Shown in pieces: positions 18,094 through 27,385 of a stretch of 64,000 nt of DNA. The DNA lies in NCBI GenBank assembly GCA_002021875.1, contig CP018627.1:7440001-7504000 (forward strand), written 5' to 3'. The notes beneath the pieces are model-generated. The model was not told where the DNA came from, searched no databases, and saw only the letters and a program-made list of their open reading frames with translations. The stretch is from Streptomyces hygroscopicus (GTDB lineage: Bacteria; Actinomycetota; Actinomycetes; Streptomycetales; Streptomycetaceae). Position 1 is the first letter of the stretch. Each line of letters starts with the position of its first letter. Position numbers and translations under genes: made by a program.

Positions 18094-20610
18094 GTGCGGC
18101 GCGGGCGGACGGCAGACGCGGGCGTCGAGGTGGTGGTCGTGGGGTGCGGCGGGACGTACGGGCGGGCGGTCGTCGCGACCGTCACCACGATCCTGGTCGC
18201 GATCACTTCCGTACCGGTGACGCCCACCGGGCCCGCCGAGGCCGTGGGCCCGGCGCCCGGCCGCGAGACGTACGGCGTCACCGCGGCGCGGGGCCCGTCG
18301 CGTTCGTACGGCGTCACCGCGGTTCAGGGCCCGTCGCGTTCGTACGGCGTCACCGCGGTTCAGGGCCCGTCGCGTTCGTACGGCGCCACGACAGCTCAGG
18401 GCCCGTCGCGTTCGTACGGCGTCACCGCGGCGCAGGGCTCATCGCGTTCGTACGGCGCCACGACAGCTCAGGGCCCGTCGCGTTCGTACGGCGCCACCAC
18501 CGCTCAGAGCCCCTCGCCGTCGTACGGCGTCACCCCGGCGCAGAGCCCCTCGCGGTCGTACCCCGTGTCCGTCGAACTGGCCTCCCTGACCCCCGCGGTG
18601 ATCCGCCAGGGTGGCGACCTGAGGATCACCGGGCGGGTCACCAATACCTCCGGGCGGCGTCTCGGTCCCGCGCATATCGGGGTGCGGATCGGCGCGTCCG
18701 GCGCGATCGACACCCGCGGCGGGCTCTCCGCCGTCGCCCGCCGCGCGCCCCTGACCCGGGCCGACGGCCCCGAGGTGCCCGGCCGCACGGCCCGCCTCGC
18801 CGCGCTGCCGACCGGCGCCGAGCGCGGCTTCCGGCTCACCGTGCCCGTCCCCGACCTGGAGCTGGACGACGCCGGGTCGTACGCGCTCACCGTAGATGTC
18901 GTCCGCGCGGGCGGCGCCGCCGCCGGGACGGTGCTCGGGCTGACCCGTACCCATCTGTCCGCGTACCCCGACACCACGCGGCTGGAGCCGCTGCGCACCA
19001 CCGTGCTGTGGCCGATCCTCGACACCCCGCGAATGGAGGCGCTGACCCTGCGCACCCAGGACAGCGTGCTGCCGGTCTTCCGCGATGACGAGCTGACCGC
19101 CGCCTTCGGGCCGGGCGGCCGGTTGCGGCGGCTGGTCGAGATGGGCAAGGGGCAGCCGGTCACCTGGGTCCTCGACCCGGATCTGATCGTCCAGGCGCGG
19201 GCCATGGCGGCCGGGTACCGGGTGGCCCGTACGCCCGGCGACAGCGATCCGCAGGAGGCCATCGAGGGTGAGGGCGGCGAGGCGGCGGCGGACTGGCTGG
19301 CCGCGCTCCGCAGGGCGGTCCGCGGCCGGGAGGTGATCGCGCTGCCGTACGCGGACCCGGATCTGGCCTCGCTCGCCCGCGGCGGCGGCACCCCGCTCGC
19401 GAGTCTGCTGCGCCGGGCCTCCCGCACCGGCCGCAGCGTGGTGGACCGGGCGCTGGGCGTTCACGCGCGTACCGGTGTGGGCTGGCCCGCGGGCGGTGAG
19501 CTGGACGACGGGATCGCCCGGTACGCCAAGGAGCTCGGCCTGGACACGGTGCTCGCTTCCGGCGCCGGGGTGGCCTCCGAGGGCGAGCTGGTCTCCGAAG
19601 GGGCCACCGACGACGGCGCCGTCTCGCTCGAGGGCGGGACGACCGCGCTGCGCTACGACGCGGCGATCGCCGCCCAGCTCTTCGCGAGCCACCCGGCCGC
19701 GGGCGCCTCCGGCGAGCCCGCCCGGCTGCTGCTGCGGCAGCGGTTGCTGGCCGAGACGCTGACGGCCGCACGGGAGCTGCCGTACGCCCGGCGCGAGCTG
19801 GTGATGGTGCCCCCGCGCCGGATGCCGCTCGCGGTCGCCCGGGTGCTGCTCACGGTGGTGGCCGAGGGCCGGAAGGCGGGGTGGCTGGAACCGGCCGGAT
19901 TCGCGGCCGCGCTGCGCAAGCCCACGGCGGGGCGGTTGCGGGGCTTCGACGGCTATCCGCTCGCCCGGCACGCCTCCGAGCTGCCGCCCGCCCGGCTCGC
20001 GGCGGTGGTACGGGACCGGCGGCGGATGCGCGCCCTGGCCAAGGTGCTGTCGGACGCGCGGGCCACCGCCGCGTCCGTCCGGGCCGCGCTGGCCCGCTCC
20101 GTCGCGACCGCCTGGCGCGCCGACTCGTCGGGCGCGGCCTCGTACCAGCGGGGGGTGTCCCGCTATCTGACCGCCTCGATCGCGTCGGTGCGGCTGGTGC
20201 CGAAGTCCATGGTGGTGGTGGCCGGGGGCTCGGCGACCATCCCGGTCACCGTCGACAACGGGCTGCAGCAGGACCTCACCGGGGTGGAGCTGCGGGTCCT
20301 CTCCAGCCGCCCCGAGCGGCTGAACGCCCGGGACCGCGCGATGCCGGTCCGGGCGGCACGGGCGGTGAGCCGTACGGTGCGGATCCGGGTGAAGGCGTAC
20401 GCGAACGGCCCGGTACGGCTGACCGCCCAGCTCTACACCACCGCCGACGGACTGCCCTGGGGTGCGCCGATGACGTTCACGGCGGATGTGCGGGCGGCGC
20501 CGTCCGGCGCGGTGATCTTCGTACTGGGCGGGACGGCGCTGATCGTGCTGGCGGCCGCGTTCCGGCCGCGGCGTATGCGGCGGCGTTGGCGAAGCGAGGG
20601 TCAGGGCTGA
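18094..20610 (+). CDS. large secreted, C-terminally membrane-anchored protein (DUF6049-like) with N-terminal repeats
   Basis: 838 residues. A hydrophobic export signal ends about residue 50. Eight perfect-length 12-residue repeats follow (YG(V/A)T-A-QGPSRS). Residues about 150-310 look like an Ig-type or CARDB domain (LTPAVIRQGGDLRITGRVTN). The middle (about 310-590, WPILDTPR, VTWVLDPDL, LPYADPDL) fits the DUF6049 family by memory, which has a polysaccharide-hydrolase-like barrel. A second beta domain and a C-terminal membrane helix with basic tail end it. The GTG start lacks a good RBS and could lie further in. Role at the cell surface, exact function unknown. Confidence 0.75.
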   Translation: MRRGRTADAGVEVVVVGCGGTYGRAVVATVTTILVAITSVPVTPTGPAEAVGPAPGRETYGVTAARGPSRSYGVTAVQGPSRSYGVTAVQGPSRSYGATTAQGPSRSYGVTAAQGSSRSYGATTAQGPSRSYGATTAQSPSPSYGVTPAQSPSRSYPVSVELASLTPAVIRQGGDLRITGRVTNTSGRRLGPAHIGVRIGASGAIDTRGGLSAVARRAPLTRADGPEVPGRTARLAALPTGAERGFRLTVPVPDLELDDAGSYALTVDVVRAGGAAAGTVLGLTRTHLSAYPDTTRLEPLRTTVLWPILDTPRMEALTLRTQDSVLPVFRDDELTAAFGPGGRLRRLVEMGKGQPVTWVLDPDLIVQARAMAAGYRVARTPGDSDPQEAIEGEGGEAAADWLAALRRAVRGREVIALPYADPDLASLARGGGTPLASLLRRASRTGRSVVDRALGVHARTGVGWPAGGELDDGIARYAKELGLDTVLASGAGVASEGELVSEGATDDGAVSLEGGTTALRYDAAIAAQLFASHPAAGASGEPARLLLRQRLLAETLTAARELPYARRELVMVPPRRMPLAVARVLLTVVAEGRKAGWLEPAGFAAALRKPTAGRLRGFDGYPLARHASELPPARLAAVVRDRRRMRALAKVLSDARATAASVRAALARSVATAWRADSSGAASYQRGVSRYLTASIASVRLVPKSMVVVAGGSATIPVTVDNGLQQDLTGVELRVLSSRPERLNARDRAMPVRAARAVSRTVRIRVKAYANGPVRLTAQLYTTADGLPWGAPMTFTADVRAAPSGAVIFVLGGTALIVLAAAFRPRRMRRRWRSEGQG
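18271..18558 (+). repeat. eight tandem 36-bp units inside the secreted-protein gene
   Basis: Eight adjoining 36-base units, each starting TACGGCG(T/C)CAC and coding for 12 residues. Units 2 and 3 are identical; later ones diverge at a few positions (PSRS to SSRS, SPSPS). The reading frame is preserved throughout. Confidence 0.95.
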
Positions 20611-21885
20611 TCAGAGCCGGTGCGCCGTCCCCGCGGGTCCCGCGCCCCGGGTGTCCAGCAGCAGCTGGGCCTTCACCGCGAGTCCCTGCAGGTCGTAGGT
20701 GCGGTGGGGCTGCAGCAGGACGGTCAGGTCGGCGTCGGCCGCCGCCTCGTACACCGAGTCGGCGCGCTCCACCTCGCGCCCCAGCACCCGCCATCGCGCG
20801 ACGTACGGGTCGTGGTAGCTGAGCCGGGCGCCCAGCTCGATCAGCCGGGAGGCGATCTCCCGGGCGGGCGAGCCCTCCGCGTCGGCGACGTCGGCCTTGT
20901 AGCCGACGCCCAGCAGCAGGACGTGCGCGCCGCGCGCCGACTTCCCGTACTCGTTGAGCAGGGCCGTGCAGCGGCGGGTGACATAGCCCGGCATCCGCCC
21001 GTTGACCTGCTGCGCGAGTTCCACCATGCGCAGCGGGAGGCCGAGGCCGCGCTGCTGGTCGGCCATATGGCCGTGGTCGACCGGCACGCCGTGGCCGCCG
21101 ACGCCGGGGCCCGGGCGGAAGGACTGGAAGCCGAACGGCTTGGTCTCGGCGCAGCGGACCACGTCCCACACATCGACGCCGAGGTCATGGCAGTACACCG
21201 CCATCTCGTTGACCAGGGCGATGTTGACGTGCCGGTAATTGGTCTCCAGGACCTTGACGGTCTCGGCCTCGCGGGTGCCGCGGGCCCGGACGATCTTTTC
21301 GGTGAAGCGGCCGTAGAAGGCGGCGGCCGCCTCGGTGCAGGCGGGGGTGAGGCCGCCGATGACCTTGGGGGTGTTGGCGGGGCCGTGGGCGCGGTTGCCC
21401 GGGTCGTGGCGGCAGGGGGAGTAGGCGAGGTGGAAGTCGCGCCCGGCCCGCAGCCCGGATCCCTCCTCGAGGAGCGGACGGAGGAATTCCTCGGTGGTGC
21501 CGGGGTACACGGTCGATTCCAGCAGAACGGTGGTGTGCGGACGCAGCCGCGCCGCGAGCGTACGGGCCGCCTCGCCGACCGCCGACAGATCCAGTCTGCG
21601 GTCGTCCCCGAGCGGGGTCGGTGCGCAGATCACGGCGGTGCGGACGCGGCCGAGCTCGGCGGGGTCGGCGGTGATCCGGAAGCCCTGGGAGGCCATCCGG
21701 CGCAGTTCGGCGGCGGACAGCCGGCCCTCGCCGCCCGAGCCGGAGGGCAGCCGTCCGGACCGGAGGGCGGCGGCGAGGCGCGGATCGGGGTCGTAGCCGA
21801 CGGTACGGACGCCGGCGGCGGTGGCGGCCTGGGCGAGAGGAATACCGAGATGACCGAGTCCGATGACGGCGAGATCTGCGGGCAT
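20611..21885 (-). CDS. UDP-sugar dehydrogenase-like protein lacking the catalytic cysteine
   Basis: 424 residues with all three domains of the UDP-glucose/UDP-ManNAc 6-dehydrogenase family: NAD motif VIGLGHLGIPLA at the start, the central helix region with the Lys/Asn pair (VKVLETNYRHVNIALVNE), and the C-terminal Rossmann domain with LLLGVGYKADVAD. The signature that should read GVGGHC(I/V)PVD has Gly at position 266 instead of the thiolate Cys, and the usual SPER is SPCR. The four-electron oxidation needs that Cys, so the product may be inactive, an aldehyde-former or a changed enzyme. Its stop abuts that of the large secreted-protein gene. Confidence 0.88.
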   Translation of the reverse strand: MPADLAVIGLGHLGIPLAQAATAAGVRTVGYDPDPRLAAALRSGRLPSGSGGEGRLSAAELRRMASQGFRITADPAELGRVRTAVICAPTPLGDDRRLDLSAVGEAARTLAARLRPHTTVLLESTVYPGTTEEFLRPLLEEGSGLRAGRDFHLAYSPCRHDPGNRAHGPANTPKVIGGLTPACTEAAAAFYGRFTEKIVRARGTREAETVKVLETNYRHVNIALVNEMAVYCHDLGVDVWDVVRCAETKPFGFQSFRPGPGVGGHGVPVDHGHMADQQRGLGLPLRMVELAQQVNGRMPGYVTRRCTALLNEYGKSARGAHVLLLGVGYKADVADAEGSPAREIASRLIELGARLSYHDPYVARWRVLGREVERADSVYEAAADADLTVLLQPHRTYDLQGLAVKAQLLLDTRGAGPAGTAHRL

Positions 21886-22091
21886 GACGTCGTGTCGTCC
21901 TTCCCGGGACGATGTCGGATGGCGCAAACCCCCCACAGACAGACTAAGCGGAAATATGACTCGTATTCAGTATTGATAGGAGGTGTTGACGCGGTGTCGC
22001 GGCGGTGGGCGCGGCAGCGGCATGGCACGGAAGAGCGAAAGCCAGGAAAATCGGCAGGGCGGCGTGACGTCGATCGCAACGGGAGGCAGCG

Positions 22092-23798
22092 GTGAAGACA
22101 CCGGCACTGGGACCGGCCGAGCGCGGCGAGGCGCTGGCCCGGATGGCGGACCGTGAGCTCGATGTGCTGGTCGTGGGCGGCGGAGTGGTCGGCGCGGGCA
22201 CCGCGCTGGACGCCGCCACGCGCGGCCTGGAGACCGCTCTGGTCGAGTCACGGGACTGGGCCTGCGGGACCTCCAGCAGGTCCAGCAAGCTGATCCACGG
22301 CGGACTGCGCTATCTGGAGATGCTCGACTTCGCACTGGTGCGCGAAGCGCTGAAGGAGCGCGGGCTGCTGCTGGAGCGGATCGCACCCCACCTGGTCAAA
22401 CCGGTGCCGTTCCTGTATCCGCTGAAACACCGGGCCTGGGAGCGGCTCTACGCGGGATCGGGCGTCGCGCTCTACGACGCCATGTCGATCTCCTCCGGGC
22501 ACGGCCGCGGGCTGCCCGTCCACCGCCATCTGTCCCGTCGGCGGGCGCTGCAGGTCGCGCCCTGCCTCAAGAAGGACGCGCTGGTCGGGGCGCTGCAGTA
22601 CTACGACGCCCAGATGGACGACGCGCGCTATGTCGCCACGCTCGTGCGCACCGCGGCGAAATACGGCGCGCAGGTGGCCAACCGCGCGCGGGTGGTCGGC
22701 TTCCTGCGGGAGGGCGAGCGCGTGGTCGGCGCCCGGGTGCACGACCTGGAGCAGGGGGGTGAGTTCGAGGTCCGCGCCCGGCAGGTGGTCAACGCCACCG
22801 GGGTGTGGACGGACGAGACGCAGGCGCTGATCGGGGAGCGCGGCCAGTTCCATGTCCGCGCCTCCAAGGGCATCCACCTGGTCGTCCCCAAGGACCGCAT
22901 CCACTCCACGACCGGGCTGATCCTGCGCACCGAGAAGAGCGTGCTGTTCGTGATCCCCTGGGGCAGGCACTGGATCGTCGGCACCACGGACACCGACTGG
23001 GACCTGGACAAGGCCCATCCGGCCGCCTCCAGCGCCGATATCGACTATCTGCTGGAGCATGTCAACGAGGCCCTCGCGGTGCCGTTGACCCGCGACGACG
23101 TGGAGGGCGTCTACGCCGGGCTGCGCCCGCTGCTGGCCGGTGAGTCGGACGCCACCAGCAAGCTCTCGCGCGAGCACACCGTGGCCCATCCGGTGCCGGG
23201 CCTGGTGGTGGTCGCGGGCGGCAAATACACCACGTACCGGGTGATGGCCAAGGACGCCGTGGACGAGGCGGTGCACGGCCTCGACCGCCGGGTCGGGCCC
23301 TGCGTCACCGAGGAGATCCCGCTGGTCGGCGCCGTCGGCTACAAGGCGCTGTGGAACGCCCGGGAGCGGATCGGCCGGCAGGTCGGGCTGCATGTGGCGC
23401 GGATCGAGCATCTGCTCAACCGCTACGGCTCGGCGACGCAGGAGGTGCTGGACCTGATCGCGGCCGACCCGTCGCTGGGGAAGCCGCTCGCCGGGGCGGA
23501 GGACTATCTGCGCGCCGAGATCGTCTACGGCGTCTCGCACGAGGGGGCCCGCCATCTGGACGACGTCCTCACCCGCCGCACCCGCATCTCGATCGAGACC
23601 TTCGACCGCGGTACGCGCTGCGCCCGGGAGGCGGCCGAGCTGATGGCGCCCGTGCTGGGCTGGGGCGAGGACCAGACCGACCGGGAGGTCCAGCACTACG
23701 AGAAGCGGGTGGAGGCCGAGCGCGAGTCCCAGCGGCAGCCGGACGACCTGACGGCGGACGCGGCGCGGCTGGGCGCGCCGGACATCATTCCGCTGTAG
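22092..23798 (+). CDS. glpD: aerobic glycerol-3-phosphate dehydrogenase
   Basis: 568 residues, standard length. FAD motif [21 protein letters not shown] near residue 27; [16 protein letters not shown] is the strongly conserved GlpD signature; [11 protein letters not shown] marks the second FAD contact. The C-terminal domain (about 400-530) is the DAO_C cap. Oxidises glycerol 3-phosphate to dihydroxyacetone phosphate and feeds the quinone pool at the membrane. GTG start after GGGAGG. In S. coelicolor a glpD-like gene precedes a kinase cluster, the order also found here. Confidence 0.95.
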   Translation: MKTPALGPAERGEALARMADRELDVLVVGGGVVGAGTALDAATRGLETALVESRDWACGTSSRSSKLIHGGLRYLEMLDFALVREALKERGLLLERIAPHLVKPVPFLYPLKHRAWERLYAGSGVALYDAMSISSGHGRGLPVHRHLSRRRALQVAPCLKKDALVGALQYYDAQMDDARYVATLVRTAAKYGAQVANRARVVGFLREGERVVGARVHDLEQGGEFEVRARQVVNATGVWTDETQALIGERGQFHVRASKGIHLVVPKDRIHSTTGLILRTEKSVLFVIPWGRHWIVGTTDTDWDLDKAHPAASSADIDYLLEHVNEALAVPLTRDDVEGVYAGLRPLLAGESDATSKLSREHTVAHPVPGLVVVAGGKYTTYRVMAKDAVDEAVHGLDRRVGPCVTEEIPLVGAVGYKALWNARERIGRQVGLHVARIEHLLNRYGSATQEVLDLIAADPSLGKPLAGAEDYLRAEIVYGVSHEGARHLDDVLTRRTRISIETFDRGTRCAREAAELMAPVLGWGEDQTDREVQHYEKRVEAERESQRQPDDLTADAARLGAPDIIPL

Positions 23799-23832
23799 GA
23801 GGTGCGTGATCTCGCTGTGGGAGGTCGGTGTC

Positions 23833-25044
23833 TTACCGGCGAGGGCAGAACTCGGCCTCGAGGAGAGACGTTTCGGCGGTCAGTCCGGAACGGGCCGTGC
23901 TGTTGAGCCGGTAGGTGAGGGTGTGGCGGCCGTCGGGGGTGGCCACGGCCAGTGCGTAGGAGCCGTTGATCTCGCCGTTGTGGCCCCACAGCGTCACCCC
24001 GCACGGCAGCCGTACCGGGAAAAGACCCATGCCGTACTGGCCGTCGGAGGCGGAGGTGTTCCGCATCTGCCGCAGCTCGGCCCGGGGCACGACCGTGCCG
24101 CGCAGCAGCCCGGACAGGAGGCGGCTCAGATCGTCGAGCGTGGAGACCAGCTCCCCCGCGGCCCCCGCGAAGGAGGGGTTGAGGTCGGTGACATCGCGAC
24201 GGTCGCCGTCGCTCCGGGCCCCGCTGTCCCGGGCCCCGCTGTCCCGTGTGTACGCGCGGCCGTGCGGGGCCGGGAGGGCGGTGCGGGTGCCGGGGAAGGA
24301 GGTGTCGTGCAGGCGCAGCGGGCCGAGCACCTCGCGCCGGGCCTCGGCCGCGTAGGAGCGGCCGGCGACCCGCTGGACGACCATGCCCAGCAGTACGTAG
24401 TTGGTGTTGGAATAGCGCCATTTGACCCCGGGCGCGAAGTACGGGCGGTGGGTGAGGGTGGTCCGCACCAGGGAGGCGGGGGTGCGGATGCGGTCGGCCG
24501 CGGCGGAGAGCTGACGCGCCAGTGCCGGGTCCTCGGTGTAGTCGAACAGCCCGCTGGTGTGGTTCAGAAGCTGACGAATCGTGATGTTCCGGCCGTCGTT
24601 GCCGTGGCCGCGCACCAGTCCCGGAAGGTGCTTCTCCACCGTGTCGTCCAGGCCGAGCCGCCCTTGTGCGGCCAGCCGCAGGGTCAACGCCGCGATGACG
24701 GTCTTGGTGAGGCTGCCCGCTCGGAAGTGGTCACTCCGGTGGATCCGGCGTCCGGTGCGGACGTCCGCGACCCCCGACGCGATGAACCGTGTGCCCCCGC
24801 CCTCCCGGCGGATGAGCACCCCCGCCCCCGGCGCGTCGCCCTGCGCGGCCAAGCGGCGTACGGCGGTGCGCACGGCGCCGCCATGACCACCGCCCGCGCC
24901 CGCGTTCGCCCGCGGGTCCGCGTCCCGGCCCGTTTCCGTGGCCGCCGTTCCGCAGCCGGACAGGGCGAGTCCGAGGGCGGCCGTGAGCGCCACAGCGGTC
25001 GGCATACGGCTCCGCCTGTGCCATCGTATGGCGGAGATGGGCAT
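23833..25044 (-). CDS. lipoprotein serine hydrolase of the beta-lactamase/D-Ala-D-Ala carboxypeptidase family
   Basis: 403 residues. Signal peptide with lipobox LSGC (Cys about 31). The class C-type active site is complete: SLTK (nucleophilic Ser about residue 110), YSN (about 212) and HNG near residue 355 as third motif. Such extracellular enzymes act on D-Ala peptides, esters or amides. Convergent with glpD, divergent from the kinase gene. Arg/Asp/Ser repeat RDSGARDSGARSDG about residue 260 is low-complexity. Confidence 0.88.
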   Translation of the reverse strand: MPISAIRWHRRSRMPTAVALTAALGLALSGCGTAATETGRDADPRANAGAGGGHGGAVRTAVRRLAAQGDAPGAGVLIRREGGGTRFIASGVADVRTGRRIHRSDHFRAGSLTKTVIAALTLRLAAQGRLGLDDTVEKHLPGLVRGHGNDGRNITIRQLLNHTSGLFDYTEDPALARQLSAAADRIRTPASLVRTTLTHRPYFAPGVKWRYSNTNYVLLGMVVQRVAGRSYAAEARREVLGPLRLHDTSFPGTRTALPAPHGRAYTRDSGARDSGARSDGDRRDVTDLNPSFAGAAGELVSTLDDLSRLLSGLLRGTVVPRAELRQMRNTSASDGQYGMGLFPVRLPCGVTLWGHNGEINGSYALAVATPDGRHTLTYRLNSTARSGLTAETSLLEAEFCPRR

Positions 25045-25205
25045 GACACGGACCTCCGTTTCCTGCGTACCTCCAGATGGTCGCAGGTACCGCGGTGGCC
25101 GCCACGCCGCGCCCCGGACCCCGGGCGGTTCCGGGTCCGCGGATGAGAGACAATGGACGCTCTCCCAGGGTGGGTTCAGGGTGGGTAGATTCGCAGAGGG
25201 GTCGC

Positions 25206-27227
25206 ATGTCGGAGGCTGAGAAGACGCAGGGTTCGACTGGGCGCCTCCTCGCCGGGCGGTACCGGCTCGGGGAGATCCTCGGTCAGGGCGGCATGGGCAC
25301 GGTCTGGCGTGCGAGTGATCAGACCCTCGGCCGTACGGTCGCGGTCAAGGAGCTGCGCTTCCCGTCCAGCGTGGAGGAGGACGAGAAGAGACGGCTCATC
25401 ACCCGCACGCTGCGCGAGGCGAAGGCGATCGCCCGGATCCGCAGCAACGGCGCCGTCACCGTCTATGACGTGGTCGACGAGGACGACCGCCCGTGGATCG
25501 TCATGGAGCTCATCGAGGGGCGTTCGCTCGCCGATGCCGTCCGTGACGACGGCCCGCTGACCCCGCGGCGCGCCGCCGAGGTCGGGCTCGCCGTCCTCGA
25601 TGTGCTGCGCGCCGCCCACCAGGCGGGCATCCTGCACCGCGATGTGAAGCCCTCCAACGTGCTGATCTCGGACGACGGCCGGGTCGTCCTCACCGACTTC
25701 GGCATCGCCCAGGTCGAGGGCGACCCGTCGGTGACCTCGACCGGCATGCTCGTCGGCGCGCCCTCCTACATCTCCCCGGAGCGGGCCCGCGGCCAGAAGC
25801 CGGGTCCGCCGGCCGACCTGTGGTCGCTGGGCGGGCTGCTGTACGCGGCGGTGGAGGGTGTGCCGCCGTACGACAAGAGCACGGCCATAGCGACATTGAC
25901 CGCCGTGATGACCGAGCCGGTGGAGCCGCCGAAGAACGCGGGCCCGCTGGAGGAGGTCATCTACGGCCTGCTCACCAAGGACCCGGCCCTGCGGCTCGAC
26001 GACGCCGGGGCGCGGGCGCTGCTGGAACACGCGGTGAGCGCCCCCGAGGAGACCAAGGCCCCCGCCGACGCGACCCGCACGATGAGCCTGCCGCCCGCCC
26101 CGTCGGCGGAGGACGAGGCCGCCGCCGGGGCCAAGGAGTCGGTCGTCTCGGAGCGCAGGCGCGGTGCGCTGAAGGCCGTGCGCAACGCGGCGGCCGGGGC
26201 GGCCATGAAGAAGGCGGACACCGGGGGCGCGGCGGAGCCGGCGGTGAAGTCCGGCGCGTCCGGGGCCGCGAAGGCCGGGGCCGTGAAGTCCGACGCGGCG
26301 AAGTCCGGCGCGGCGAAGTCCGGCGCGGCGGCGAAGGCCGAGCCGGCCGCCGCGACGCCCGCGGGCGCGCCCGCCCCGCGGCCCGCCGCACCGCCGCGCG
26401 CCTCGATCACCGATGTGGTCCCCAGGCGCACGCTGATCATCATCGCGGTGGTCGTGGTGCTCGCCATCGTGGGCACTGTGCTCGCCGTCGTCTTGAGTAA
26501 CGGCGGGGACGGTGGCGACAAGTCCAAGGGTGCCTCGGGCGGCGACAAGTCCACCTCCGCGGGGGCCTCGGGCGGCGCCAAGGACGACCAGGGCGCCGAC
26601 AAGGCCGGCCAGTCGGAGGGCGAGTCGCCGAAGGCGGGGAACTCCGGCGGAAAGTCGGGTTCGCAGCCGGGCAAGGACGCCTCCGAGAGCTCGGACGACA
26701 GCTCGGGCAAGGGCCGTGGCGGAAGCGGCGACGACAGCGGTAAGGGCAAGGGCGGCGGCGGTAAGGGCGGCCTGCCCGACGGGTACCAGACCGTGAAGTC
26801 CGCCGACTTCCCGTTCAGCATGGCCATGCCGAAGGGCTGGTCGGTCCACTCCGGAAGCTATGCCGGAAGCCGTAAGTACTACGGCGGGTCCAGCATTCCG
26901 CGTATTCAGATCGACTTCACCAACGCGCCGAGGTCGGACGCGGAGGCGGACTGGCGCAAGGGCGAGGACAACGCCCGGCGCACCATGGCCGGCTACAAGG
27001 GCCTCGGCATCAAGTCGATCGACTGGAACGGCTATCCGACCGTCGCGGACTGGGAGTTCGAGCGCGATCAGGACGGCAAGCGGGTCCGGGTGCTCAACCG
27101 CGGCTTCAAGGCGGACGGCAGCCATGGCTTCGCCATACTGATCACCTGCGAGGCGAGCAAGTGGGACGACAAGGAGTGCGTCACCCTCCGCGAGACCGCC
27201 TTTAACACCTTCAAGATTACGGACTGA
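25206..27227 (+). CDS. receptor-type Ser/Thr protein kinase
   Basis: 673 residues. Kinase domain about 18-285: GQGGMG loop, VAVKEL (Lys48), HRDVKPSN (Asp146), DFG (164-166), SPERARG. An Ala/Lys/Gly-rich juxtamembrane linker of about 110 residues with KSGAAKSG repeats leads to one membrane helix (about 408-432), a Gly/Ser/Lys-rich spacer, and an external domain of about 145 residues beginning LPDGYQTVKSADFPFSMAMPKGW. That external fold recurs in the next protein. ATG eight bases after GAGGGG. S. coelicolor kinases SCO4775-4779 in this position were reported to act on the spore-wall complex. Confidence 0.93.
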   Translation: MSEAEKTQGSTGRLLAGRYRLGEILGQGGMGTVWRASDQTLGRTVAVKELRFPSSVEEDEKRRLITRTLREAKAIARIRSNGAVTVYDVVDEDDRPWIVMELIEGRSLADAVRDDGPLTPRRAAEVGLAVLDVLRAAHQAGILHRDVKPSNVLISDDGRVVLTDFGIAQVEGDPSVTSTGMLVGAPSYISPERARGQKPGPPADLWSLGGLLYAAVEGVPPYDKSTAIATLTAVMTEPVEPPKNAGPLEEVIYGLLTKDPALRLDDAGARALLEHAVSAPEETKAPADATRTMSLPPAPSAEDEAAAGAKESVVSERRRGALKAVRNAAAGAAMKKADTGGAAEPAVKSGASGAAKAGAVKSDAAKSGAAKSGAAAKAEPAAATPAGAPAPRPAAPPRASITDVVPRRTLIIIAVVVVLAIVGTVLAVVLSNGGDGGDKSKGASGGDKSTSAGASGGAKDDQGADKAGQSEGESPKAGNSGGKSGSQPGKDASESSDDSSGKGRGGSGDDSGKGKGGGGKGGLPDGYQTVKSADFPFSMAMPKGWSVHSGSYAGSRKYYGGSSIPRIQIDFTNAPRSDAEADWRKGEDNARRTMAGYKGLGIKSIDWNGYPTVADWEFERDQDGKRVRVLNRGFKADGSHGFAILITCEASKWDDKECVTLRETAFNTFKITD

Positions 27228-27385
27228 ACACTCCTGTCGGCGAAGCGTCGTTCGGGCACGTATTGTGAGAGGCCCTAGACTGTGCGCAGCCGCTGGAACC
27301 CGCCCAAAAACGACCACATTTGACGGTTTCATGCTGCGCTGATCGCTGATGAGGGCGGCGTTGATCGCGCGCTTGGGGAGGCGTC

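Noticed and set aside
18271..18558. 36-bp periodic repeats as a CRISPR array
   Set aside because: The units adjoin without spacers and are in frame within a gene.
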